Source of the DNA: Chloroflexi bacterium RBG_13_53_26
GTDB taxonomy: Bacteria > Chloroflexota > Dehalococcoidia > UBA2247 > RBG-13-53-26
DNA length: 17,884 nt
Reading direction: 5' to 3'
Assembly: GCA_001795035.1 (NCBI GenBank)
Contig: MGMW01000097.1
Location: forward strand, 1 to 17,884
Part shown: positions 7,781 through 14,146 of the stretch, in pieces
How the letters are laid out: each line of letters opens with the position of its first letter
Position numbering within the stretch: position 1 is the first letter of the stretch
The notes under the pieces: generated by a model
What the model saw: the letters and a program-made list of their open reading frames with translations, nothing else
Told to the model about the DNA's origin: nothing
The model's database searches: none
Made by a program: the position numbers and the translations under genes

Positions 7781-7853
7781 AGTTTCGTTAAGATCGCTTG
7801 ATTCAGGCTGCCATACGCTGGTTCGGACCCAGAAAGGGAGCGCACTGCGCTAC

Positions 7854-7883
7854 ATCCTAGCAGATTGCGGACAGATTGATCAA
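7854..7883 (-). promoter_or_regulatory. Candidate promoter of module 1
   Basis: On the minus strand TTGATC (7883-7878) and TAGGAT (7859-7854) are 18 bases apart, each 4 of 6 to consensus. The -35 lies inside the 18-bp palindrome at 7871-7888. Predicted leader is about 80 bases. The match is weak and supported mainly by location in the only long non-coding stretch upstream of the module. Confidence 0.35.
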
Positions 7884-7888
7884 TCTGT
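7871..7888. promoter_or_regulatory. 18-bp perfect palindrome, likely operator
   Basis: ACAGATTGATCAATCTGT is its own reverse complement over 18 bases. It lies about 105 bases upstream of module 1 and overlaps the candidate -35 box, the usual place for a repressor site of the TetR, GntR or MarR families. No regulator gene is visible in the window. Confidence 0.55.
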
Positions 7889-7962
7889 GATTTCTGTGAT
7901 CTGAGGATGAGTACGGCCGTGTGGCGGTAGAGCCTTCAGAGAGGCCAAGAGGTCGCGAATCT

Positions 7963-7976
7963 CAGATGGCCATCTG
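7963..7976. promoter_or_regulatory. 14-bp perfect palindrome with the same half-site
   Basis: CAGATGGCCATCTG is a perfect palindrome with the same CAGAT/ATCTG arms as the site at 7871-7888. The two centres are 90 bp apart. It may be a second operator for the same regulator. Confidence 0.4.
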
Positions 7977-7997
7977 GCATAATAGATGTTGTCCCAG

Positions 7998-8031
7998 GGG
8001 GTGACGGCATACCAATAGCGAAGGTCACCCC
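7998..8031. repeat. Inverted repeat downstream of the universal stress protein gene
   Basis: GGGGTGAC (7998-8005) and GTCACCCC (8024-8031) are perfect 8-base inverted arms with an 18-base loop. It is about 100 bases past the stop of the minus-strand stress protein gene, so it could form a hairpin in that transcript, but no T-run follows. The rest of the 364-base gap 7767-8130 holds the palindromes listed separately, a short TGTGTACACA palindrome at 8072-8081, and no coding sequence I can support. Confidence 0.35.
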
Positions 8032-8130
8032 GACCCCAGAAGCTACCCTACCATCGGAGGAAAAACTGTGTTGTGTACACAGCCCATCCACAAGAGAGAC
8101 TGTGACGTCGGATCCGGATACTAGATCATG

Positions 8131-8604
8131 CTACACGCCAGGCACGCACCCAGGGCCTCTGACCATCAACACCGGCTTGCAGGTGCCTCTGAATACCTTC
8201 AAGCAAACACTGCTGCGGAGCAACCTTCCCAGACGACCGCGCCCATGCCCTGCCATGACAATCAGATCGCAGGGATTGTGTTCTGCATAGAAGACAATCG
8301 CCTGAGCTGCCTTCCCGAGGAGCACTTTTGTCTGTACCTTGATTCCTTCATCCTGCATCTTCTTGGCAGCTACGGCCAGATACTGTTCGACGTCTTTTTC
8401 CTTCCCACCCTTGGCTTGGCTGGACATCGTCTGCTCCGGCGGCTTGCTATAATCGGCTGCCTGTTTGTAGCCTTTGGTTTCCTTTATGACTCGCACCAGA
8501 GTGACCTTCTCAGACCCACAGCGTTTAGCGAGCTCCGTTGCCCAGGGTATCGCACACTCCGCCACCTTTGAACCATTCAATGGAACCAGGATATTCTGAT
8601 ACAC
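8131..8604 (-). CDS. Universal stress protein, UspA family
   Basis: A 157-aa single-domain Usp. It begins with YQNILVPLNGSKVAECAIPW, the usual first strand with the nucleotide-contacting Asp position replaced by Asn, continues through VTLVRVI and CDLIVMAGHGRGRLGRLL, and ends with SSVCLKVFRGTCKPVLMVRG. The G-H-G-R-G-R loop resembles the ATP-binding motif G-2x-G-9x-G(S/T), but the last Gly is Ser here, so ATP binding is uncertain. Usps are cytosolic and accumulate under stress or growth arrest. The GTG start at 8604 follows AAGGAGGGAGAAG; the longer open frame upstream runs antisense into the dehydratase gene and is not used. The gene stands alone between the two inverted dehydratase modules. 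Confidence 0.9.
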   Translation of the reverse strand: MYQNILVPLNGSKVAECAIPWATELAKRCGSEKVTLVRVIKETKGYKQAADYSKPPEQTMSSQAKGGKEKDVEQYLAVAAKKMQDEGIKVQTKVLLGKAAQAIVFYAEHNPCDLIVMAGHGRGRLGRLLRSSVCLKVFRGTCKPVLMVRGPGCVPGV

Positions 8605-8642
8605 CTTCTCCCTCCTTTTCCCTAGGATCCGACTGATCAAGG

Positions 8643-8648
8643 ATTGTA
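8643..8648 (-). promoter_or_regulatory. Candidate extended -10 for the universal stress protein gene
   Basis: The minus strand reads TGgTACAAT (TACAAT is 5 of 6 to the -10 consensus, with an upstream TGn), about 38 bases before the GTG start. No convincing -35 is seen. Confidence 0.4.
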
Positions 8649-8856
8649 CCACACCAGCGCAACGGCCACTAGACTGTTTTACATCATTGGAAACCTTACC
8701 GATCGTGACAGGGTTTGCGATCTGCTCCCTGCCAACATGCAGTATCCCCTCAAACTCCTGGCAGACACTGACGGGCGGATATGTTGAGAAGGCAGAACTT
8801 GCGGAACAACCGCCATCTGTGATATCAAAGTCAAAATCCGATCGGTACACGAAATT

Positions 8857-8888
8857 GTTTGACCAAACCTCTGTTTCCTTGCTAGACT
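8857..8888 (+). promoter_or_regulatory. Candidate promoter of module 2 with overlapping inverted repeat
   Basis: TTGACC (8859-8864, 5 of 6) and TAGACT (8883-8888, 4 of 6) are 18 bases apart, giving a leader of about 80 bases before the TTG at 8974. The -35 box is embedded in GTTTG-AC-CAAAC (8857-8868), a possible operator. The rest of the 369-base gap 8605-8973 shows only the stress protein promoter on the other strand. Confidence 0.45.
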
Positions 8889-8973
8889 GTGGCCAGACCG
8901 ACGGACAAGAATGCAGGCAACAAAACCGCGAGCGGTGCTTTGTGAGGCACCGCCTGGAAAGGGGGAAAGTGAA

Positions 8974-10122
8974 TTGAGTACCAAGGTGAAGTCCAAGGCA
9001 CTGAAGGAATTCCAGGAAGCTACCCAGATGCTGGTCAATCCTGCTCTGCAGAGGTGGAAGGATCAGGGTGGCCGAGTCATAGGCTGCTACTGCTCCTATG
9101 TCCCGGAGGAGGTTATTACAGCGGCGGGCTTTGTCCCGTTCCGGATGCGCGGTACGGGCAGCGCCGGGACGGACATGGCTGATACCTGTGTGAGCAGCAT
9201 CAACTGCAGCTTTGTCCGTCACTCGCTTGACCTAGGTCTGAGAGGCGAGTACAGCTTTCTAGACGGTGTGGTCTGGGTCAACAGCTGCGATCACGTCCGC
9301 CGCATCTACGACCACTGGAAGCGCAAGATAGACACTCCGTACCTGCGCCTTATCAGCCTCCCGAAGAAGGTGGATGAACCGCAGGTGGAGTGGTTCCGGG
9401 AGGAAGTATCCCTGTTCAGGGAATCTATGAAGGACCACTTCGGAATTTTTGTCTCCGATGAACGCTTGTGGAAGGCCATCAAGCTGCACAACGAAACACG
9501 CCGACTGCAGAGGCAGCTTTATGAGTTAAGGAAGCGAAAGAATCCCCCGATCACCGGTGTGGAAACGCTGGCGGTTATGGTGGCGGGCACGGCCATGCCA
9601 AGAGAGGAGTACAACAAGCTCCTGAAGGAGCTTGTTGACGAACTGAGCCAGTCATCTGCGGGCCATTCCGACCACCGCGCCAGGATAATGCTTATTGGCG
9701 GCATACTGGACGATCCAGCCTACATCGAAGTGATTGAGAGCCAGGGTGGTCTGGTGGTCACCGACTCGATGTGTTTTGGCACCCGAATCATGTGGAAGGA
9801 TATCGATGAGAAAGAGAAGGATCCTGTCACGGCTCTAGCCCGATACTACATAGCCGACCGCCCTTCCTGCGCCAGAATGTTTGGGGACCAGCCCAGAAGA
9901 TCTGCTTTCATCAAGGATATGATCTGCGAGTTTAACGTGGATGGGGTGATTGCAGAGCGGCTGGTGATGTGCGACAACTGGACGGGGGAGCAGTTTATGA
10001 CCGGCGAGGATCTTAAGGAAGCGGGCATTCCCTACATCAGGCTGGATAGAGATTACATCAACGTCGGTGCCGGGCAGTTGAGAACGCGGGTACAGGCATT
10101 CCTGGAAATGATGGGGAGGTAA
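8974..10122 (+). CDS. 2-hydroxyacyl-CoA dehydratase / benzoyl-CoA reductase family, small FeS subunit, module 2
   Basis: A 382-aa HgdB/BcrC-family protein and clear paralogue of the module 1 small subunit: both have the GRVIG/CSYVPEE signature (34-46), CSFVR with Cys78, a ligand Cys105 (NSCDHVRR), and a third Cys333 (LVMCDNW), and both end with TRVQAFLEM. It should carry an FeS cluster and form the catalytic heterodimer with the protein encoded 3 bases downstream. The TTG at 8974 is preferred because AAAGGGGGAAAG lies just upstream and the length matches the paralogue; an in-frame ATG at 8911 would add 21 non-conserved residues with a poor ribosome site. The substrate is unknown. Confidence 0.87.
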   Translation: MSTKVKSKALKEFQEATQMLVNPALQRWKDQGGRVIGCYCSYVPEEVITAAGFVPFRMRGTGSAGTDMADTCVSSINCSFVRHSLDLGLRGEYSFLDGVVWVNSCDHVRRIYDHWKRKIDTPYLRLISLPKKVDEPQVEWFREEVSLFRESMKDHFGIFVSDERLWKAIKLHNETRRLQRQLYELRKRKNPPITGVETLAVMVAGTAMPREEYNKLLKELVDELSQSSAGHSDHRARIMLIGGILDDPAYIEVIESQGGLVVTDSMCFGTRIMWKDIDEKEKDPVTALARYYIADRPSCARMFGDQPRRSAFIKDMICEFNVDGVIAERLVMCDNWTGEQFMTGEDLKEAGIPYIRLDRDYINVGAGQLRTRVQAFLEMMGR

Positions 10123-10125
10123 ACG

Positions 10126-11445
10126 ATGACAACAAAGAAACTCAGACAATACAAGTATGACCCGGATACCTTCAATCGGTACAGACAGGAACGCGACTAT
10201 TTCAATTTCCTGTCGGGCATCCTGGCAACGATGCCTGACTCCATGAGCCAGCTCAGCAAGGAGATAACCGACATTACTGTGGAGCGGTATGACCAGATAG
10301 TGCGCTGTGCCGAGGAGGGTAAACCCTTCGTCGCCGGCTACTTCTGCGCCGCTCCGGAGATTTACGAAGCCATGGGACTCCCCTGGTATATGATCATGGC
10401 CACTCCGTTTCTGGCCGCCTCGGCACCCTATCTGACGGAGGATATTGATGCTGCCGAGGCCATGGGGCTGGGGACAGACTGGTGCACTGCGTGCCGGCTG
10501 TCCCTGTATTACATAGAGGCGGGACTGACGCCGAAGCCATGGGCGCTCATTGGGTTGATACATCCCTGCGATGCTGGGAATATGCTGCACCAGGCTGTGG
10601 CGCGGAACAAGAAATGGCGTGATGTTCCCATATTTGCCAGTGACCCGCCCTATTTCGAGGATCAGCGGGGCATAGACTACTACGCTGGGGAGCTCAGGCG
10701 TATGGTCGCCTTCCTGGAAGAGCACACGGGTGCCAAACTGGACCTCGACAAGCTCAGGGAGGTTTGCAGGGAGACAAACAAGCAGTATGAAATTCTGTCA
10801 GAATACACCCAGTTGAGGCGGGCACATCCTTGTCCCCACGGGTGGGGAGTTGGTGGGCCACAGGCCTTTGCTGCCACCCAGGTCTTCCAGACCGGCAGGC
10901 CGAGGGGAACCAAGTGGCTGCAACAACTGTACGCTGATGCTGAGGAACGCGTCAAGAACAAGACAGGCCCAGTACCCAAGGAGAGGATCAGGTATTTCTG
11001 GTTTGACCTGCTGCCCTTTGGCTGGGTCTTCGAGTTGATGCCCTGGCTGGAGCAGGAGTGGGGTGCTGTGCTGGTGATGGAGATGTTTGGGCTTCAGCCC
11101 TACACGCCGATCGACCTGAGGAATGAAGAGACCATTTTCAAGGGGCTGGCCAAGAGGAACCTGTATGACTCACCGATGATTAGGCAGGCGCGTGGTCCTG
11201 CCGATTACTTTGCCAGCGATATCGCGCGGGTAGTGAAAGACTATGATATAGATCTCGTCATCTGGCCGGGCCACATGGGGCATAAAGATGGGTCTGCCAG
11301 CACTGGCATCATGAGGGAGATATGCCAGGAGCTGAAGGTTCCCTATATTCACATAGGGCTGGACCTCTTTGATAAGAGGTACACCACTCCCGAGGAGTGC
11401 AAGGATAAGTTGAGCAAGTTCTTCAGTGCCATGGGGCTAGGCTAG
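10126..11445 (+). CDS. 2-hydroxyacyl-CoA dehydratase / benzoyl-CoA reductase family, large subunit with Cys-to-His at the third cluster ligand, module 2
   Basis: A 439-aa BcrB-type protein. By eye alignment with the module 1 large subunit, the first two cluster ligands are kept: Cys120 (TDWCTACR, with an extra Cys123) and Cys148 (IHPCDAG). The third falls in the segment GHMGHKDGSAS (382-392), where family members usually read H-x-G-C-K; here His386 (codon 11281-11283) replaces the Cys. The protein may hold a modified cluster with one His ligand, hold none, or act mainly in substrate binding. It follows the small subunit gene after 3 bases (TAA ACG ATG) and is followed after 56 bases by the ATPase gene, so the three form one operon. 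The C-terminal end (YTTPEECKDKLSKFFSAM) is typical. Confidence 0.85.
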   Translation: MTTKKLRQYKYDPDTFNRYRQERDYFNFLSGILATMPDSMSQLSKEITDITVERYDQIVRCAEEGKPFVAGYFCAAPEIYEAMGLPWYMIMATPFLAASAPYLTEDIDAAEAMGLGTDWCTACRLSLYYIEAGLTPKPWALIGLIHPCDAGNMLHQAVARNKKWRDVPIFASDPPYFEDQRGIDYYAGELRRMVAFLEEHTGAKLDLDKLREVCRETNKQYEILSEYTQLRRAHPCPHGWGVGGPQAFAATQVFQTGRPRGTKWLQQLYADAEERVKNKTGPVPKERIRYFWFDLLPFGWVFELMPWLEQEWGAVLVMEMFGLQPYTPIDLRNEETIFKGLAKRNLYDSPMIRQARGPADYFASDIARVVKDYDIDLVIWPGHMGHKDGSASTGIMREICQELKVPYIHIGLDLFDKRYTTPEECKDKLSKFFSAMGLG

Positions 11446-11501
11446 ATACGAGCAGGAAGGCTGCGTGTGACCATAGAAAAGGAATGTGACAAGGAGAAAT
11501 C

Positions 11502-12323
11502 ATGATTGTTGGAGGCTGCGACATAGGTTCTGCTACTGGCAAAGCGGTTGTCATGAAGGACGGGGAAATCGTGTCATATGCGATTACACCCTCCACTGTC
11601 AAGCCTGAGGTGACGGCGCGTAAAGCTATGGACGAAGCTCTACAGAAAGCGGGATTGTCAAAGCTGGAGGACCTGGACTATGTCGTGGGCACGGGTTACG
11701 GCAGGCTCAAGGTGGAATTTGCCAATGAGAATGTCTCAGAGATAAGCTGCCATTCCAGGGGGGCTCAATGGCTGCTTCCCACGGCGAGGACGGTGATTGA
11801 TATCGGCGGGCAGGACTGCAAGGTGATGTCTGTGACCGACAAGGGCAAGGTCCTGGAGTTTGTGATGAATGACAAGTGTGCTGCTGGAACCGGGAAGTTC
11901 TACGAGGCTATGGCTAGAACTCTCCAACTAAGCCTTGAGGAACTCTCAACCATGGGCCTTGAGGCCAAGAAGCCTGCGGCTATCAGCAGCCAGTGCAGTG
12001 TTTTCGCCGAGTCTGAGGTGATCACCCTGATCAATGAGGGTGTCGAGTTGGCTGATATCATAGCCGGCCTCAATAACTCGGTGGCTGGCCGGCTAAGTGG
12101 CATGGTGGGCAGGGTGGGTGTGGTGGAGGACGTGGTCGTGACCGGAGGATGTGCCAAGAACGAGGGCTTGGCCAGGGCGCTGGAGCAGCGGTTGAAGGTG
12201 AAGATCAAGAGGTTGCCCATGGACCCTCAGATCGCCGGTGCAGTGGGGGCTGCAGTGATAGCTGCCGAGAAGGTGGCCCAAAAAGCCCAAACTGACTCTG
12301 TTGCTGCCAAGTCTGCCCGTTAA
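11502..12323 (+). CDS. HgdC/BcrD-type activator ATPase, module 2
   Basis: A 273-aa ASKHA ATPase. Seen: GCDIGSATGK phosphate loop (5-14), VGTGYGR (62-68), SEISCHSRGA (79-88), IGGQDCK (101-107), NDKCAAGTG with Cys126, SSQCSVFAESE with Cys165, and VVTGGCAKNEG. These are the canonical features of a homodimeric activator such as HgdC, in which one [4Fe-4S] is shared between two subunits and ATP hydrolysis drives electron injection into the dehydratase. It is the only ATPase in module 2, unlike the pair in module 1. The ATG at 11502 follows AAGGAGAAATC. A strong terminator lies 28 bases past its stop. Confidence 0.92.
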   Translation: MIVGGCDIGSATGKAVVMKDGEIVSYAITPSTVKPEVTARKAMDEALQKAGLSKLEDLDYVVGTGYGRLKVEFANENVSEISCHSRGAQWLLPTARTVIDIGGQDCKVMSVTDKGKVLEFVMNDKCAAGTGKFYEAMARTLQLSLEELSTMGLEAKKPAAISSQCSVFAESEVITLINEGVELADIIAGLNNSVAGRLSGMVGRVGVVEDVVVTGGCAKNEGLARALEQRLKVKIKRLPMDPQIAGAVGAAVIAAEKVAQKAQTDSVAAKSAR

Positions 12324-12351
12324 TCTGAAGCAAGAGGGTGTTTCCCAAAGA

Positions 12352-12405
12352 GACCCTTCGCTTACCAGGGGGAAGGTCCCTTGTTGGCCGAAGGGTCATC
12401 TTTTT
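12352..12405 (+). terminator. Rho-independent-type terminator after module 2
   Basis: GACCCTTCG (12352-12360) and CGAAGGGTC (12389-12397) are perfect 9-base inverted arms around a 28-base loop that contains a smaller AGGG/CCCT pairing, followed by ATC and TTTTT (12401-12405). It would end or attenuate transcription between the ATPase gene and the ACS-like gene. Confidence 0.65.
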
Positions 12406-12442
12406 CGATGGACGAGGAATCATCAGGTAGAGCTGTCAGAAG

Positions 12443-12457
12443 CTGTCTTTCAGACAG
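12443..12457 (+). other. Short hairpin in the leader of the ACS-like gene
   Basis: CTGTCT-TTC-AGACAG is a perfect 6-bp stem with a 3-base loop ending 24 bases before the GTG start at 12482. The heptamer AGCTGTC occurs twice here (from 12431 and from 12441). It could be an operator or an RNA structure; nothing further supports a role. Confidence 0.3.
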
Positions 12458-12481
12458 GCGCGGGCGAAAGGGAAGCGGACT

Positions 12482-13276
12482 GTGGCTATCTATGATGCTT
12501 ATCTGACAAAGCTAGCTGAATACGTGGGCGGGCTGCGGCAAAAGGGGAGGAGGGTCAGGGAAATCGATTGCCCCTCCGGGGTGGACAAGTTGCTGGAGGG
12601 CCTGCCGGTCAAAGTCGGCCCCGGTACAAACAGTGACGTCATATTGCGCAGCGATACCTTTGTGGAGATGGGCAACCCTGATGTGGGCTCCTCTGCCTTT
12701 CTGTTTTGGACGGACAGTCCTGCTCTCATCGCAGACGGTAGGATCACCTTAATTGGCCCCGATATCCCGGAGTCGCCGGGGGCCAGCTTGCCCTTCGGAC
12801 AGGTATTGATAATGGCAGGGGCGGGGCTGAGTGAGAAGGACCACCAGAAGCTGGAACATACCCAGTTCGTTGCTGACCAGATAGAAGGGTATATGATTCG
12901 GAGTACGTCCCAGCTTATCTGGTCCAGGGTGAGCAAGGAGGCTGCCGAAAAAGGCTTCTGCTTTGAGACTCTGGGGAGGTCACTGATGGCCATATTCAAA
13001 TCGGAGGTGCCCGAGGTAGAGGCAATGGAGATACTCTTTGTTACTTCAAGCAGGGAGGATTTGGGGCCGCTGGACGACATAGGCGCTCAGGTGAAGAAGA
13101 TATACAAGAGTATTCTGGTGGCAGACTGGAAAGCCAGGGGCTTTGATGCCTATGTGTGCAGCTATGGAGGAGACTGCAAGACCTGCCCCGATCAGCCCGT
13201 GTGCGATGAGATCAAGGAAGTTGTCAAGGTGCGCAAGCAAATGATCTCCGAATCCGAAGGTCCTTCTGACTCCTAG
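12482..13276 (+). CDS. ACS/CdhC N-terminal-like protein lacking the A-cluster domain, with C-terminal four-Cys motif
   Basis: A 264-aa protein. Residues about 58-210 resemble the N-terminal half of the archaeal acetyl-CoA synthase beta subunit CdhC (and the corresponding central domain of AcsB): DTFVEMGNPDVGS (58-70), ITLIGPDIPE (88-97), LPFGQVLIMAGAG (103-115), QIEGYMIRSTSQLIWSRVSK (133-152), GRSLMAIFKSEVPEVE (165-180). In CdhC the A-cluster domain with its Cys ligands comes next; here the chain instead ends with Cys226-x5-Cys232-x2-Cys235-x5-Cys241, a possible FeS or metal site. It therefore cannot be an acetyl-CoA synthase as such. The GTG at 12482 is the only fitting start (GGGAAGC upstream). 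Terminators lie on both sides. The family match is from memory of CdhC; function is unknown. Confidence 0.75.
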   Translation: MAIYDAYLTKLAEYVGGLRQKGRRVREIDCPSGVDKLLEGLPVKVGPGTNSDVILRSDTFVEMGNPDVGSSAFLFWTDSPALIADGRITLIGPDIPESPGASLPFGQVLIMAGAGLSEKDHQKLEHTQFVADQIEGYMIRSTSQLIWSRVSKEAAEKGFCFETLGRSLMAIFKSEVPEVEAMEILFVTSSREDLGPLDDIGAQVKKIYKSILVADWKARGFDAYVCSYGGDCKTCPDQPVCDEIKEVVKVRKQMISESEGPSDS

Positions 13277-13291
13277 CCTGGTTGATGTTTC

Positions 13292-13312
13292 GGCTGCTTG
13301 GGCAGCCTTTTT
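13292..13312 (+). terminator. Rho-independent terminator after the ACS-like gene
   Basis: GGCTGC (13292-13297), loop TTGG, GCAGCC (13302-13307), then TTTTT (13308-13312): a textbook hairpin and T-run 16 bases past the ACS-like stop and 33 bases before the CooC-like start. Confidence 0.8.
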
Positions 13313-13345
13313 CGCTTCAGAGAATGAGTAGTATGTTGGGTGTAA

Positions 13346-14146
13346 ATGTCGATGTCTGAATCTCTGCCCCCCAAGAAAAAGAGGCTGGTGGCTGTCTCCG
13401 GCAAAGGCGGCACGGGCAAAACGGCGTTCACGGCTATGATGACCAGGGCGCTGCTGGATAGCAGCATGGCTGGTCGGTTGCTGTTGATCGATGCCGACCC
13501 GGCCTTGGGGCTACCCAGTGCTATCGGGGTGCAGGTGAAGCGGACAATGGGTCAGGTTCGTGAGGAGATCATCAGGACAGCCAGGAGTGGCAGTCAGGAG
13601 GAGAAGGCTCAACTGGGCGAAATGCTGGACTATATGGTTCTGGAGGCGCTCATTGAGACGGACAGCTTTGCCCTGCTGGCTATGGGGCGCACTGAGACCC
13701 AGGGGTGTTTCTGTCCTGTGAACGATCTGCTGCGCGGGGCGATAGAGATGCTCTCCAGAAGCTTCGACACCATCATCATCGACGGCGAGGCCGGGGTGGA
13801 GCAGATCAACAGGCAGGTGGTCAGGCATCTGGATACACTGATTGTTGTCAGCGATGCCACTGCCAGGGGCCTGCAGACCGCTTCCCTGATAAGAAGGATG
13901 ATTTCGGATGACAGGGTCATCCGCTGTGACAAGCTCGGCTTGGTCTTCAACAGGGTCCAGGGCAATGAGGAATTGCTCCGGCGGTCCGCAGGGGAGATTG
14001 GCATTGAGGTCCTGGGTTTCGTCCCCCATGATGAGGCCATTGGCCAGTTCGATCTGATCGGCCGGCCCATAACGGAGCTGCCCGCCGGATCCCCCGGACT
14101 TGTGGCGGTACGTGCTATCGTGGAAGGGCACGTTATCGGTCAATGA
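13346..14146 (+). CDS. CooC/AcsF-type nickel-insertion ATPase (MinD/SIMIBI family)
   Basis: A 266-aa P-loop NTPase. Seen: deviant Walker A GKGGTGKT (19-26) with signature Lys20, LLIDADPALG (Walker A' DADP, 49-52), switch-like IIIDGEAGVEQINRQ, and the C-x-C motif GCFCPVN with Cys121 and Cys123. In CooC this pair from two subunits binds Ni or Zn at the dimer interface and the ATPase helps load nickel into CO dehydrogenase; AcsF does the same for acetyl-CoA synthase. No nickel enzyme is in the window. The first ATG (13346) and one two codons later (13352) are both possible; neither has a strong ribosome site. The stop overlaps the TatD-like start by ATGA, so they are translationally coupled. Other MinD-like maturases are a less likely alternative. 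Confidence 0.85.
   Translation: MSMSESLPPKKKRLVAVSGKGGTGKTAFTAMMTRALLDSSMAGRLLLIDADPALGLPSAIGVQVKRTMGQVREEIIRTARSGSQEEKAQLGEMLDYMVLEALIETDSFALLAMGRTETQGCFCPVNDLLRGAIEMLSRSFDTIIIDGEAGVEQINRQVVRHLDTLIVVSDATARGLQTASLIRRMISDDRVIRCDKLGLVFNRVQGNEELLRRSAGEIGIEVLGFVPHDEAIGQFDLIGRPITELPAGSPGLVAVRAIVEGHVIGQ

Noticed and set aside
7998..8031. Inverted repeat as an intrinsic terminator of the stress protein gene
   Set aside because: No T-run follows on the minus strand and the loop is long; kept only as an inverted repeat.
8605..9222. Long in-frame extension upstream of the universal stress protein on the minus strand
   Set aside because: It runs antisense through the module 2 promoter and FeS subunit N-terminus, has no Usp-like sequence, and the GTG at 8604 has a strong ribosome site.
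9835..10725. 296-codon minus-strand open frame across the module 2 FeS subunits
   Set aside because: It spans the junction of two well-supported plus-strand genes and resembles no known family.
12482..13276. Calling this gene acetyl-CoA synthase or CO dehydrogenase beta subunit
   Set aside because: The A-cluster domain and its Cys motif are missing, so only similarity to the N-terminal part can be claimed.
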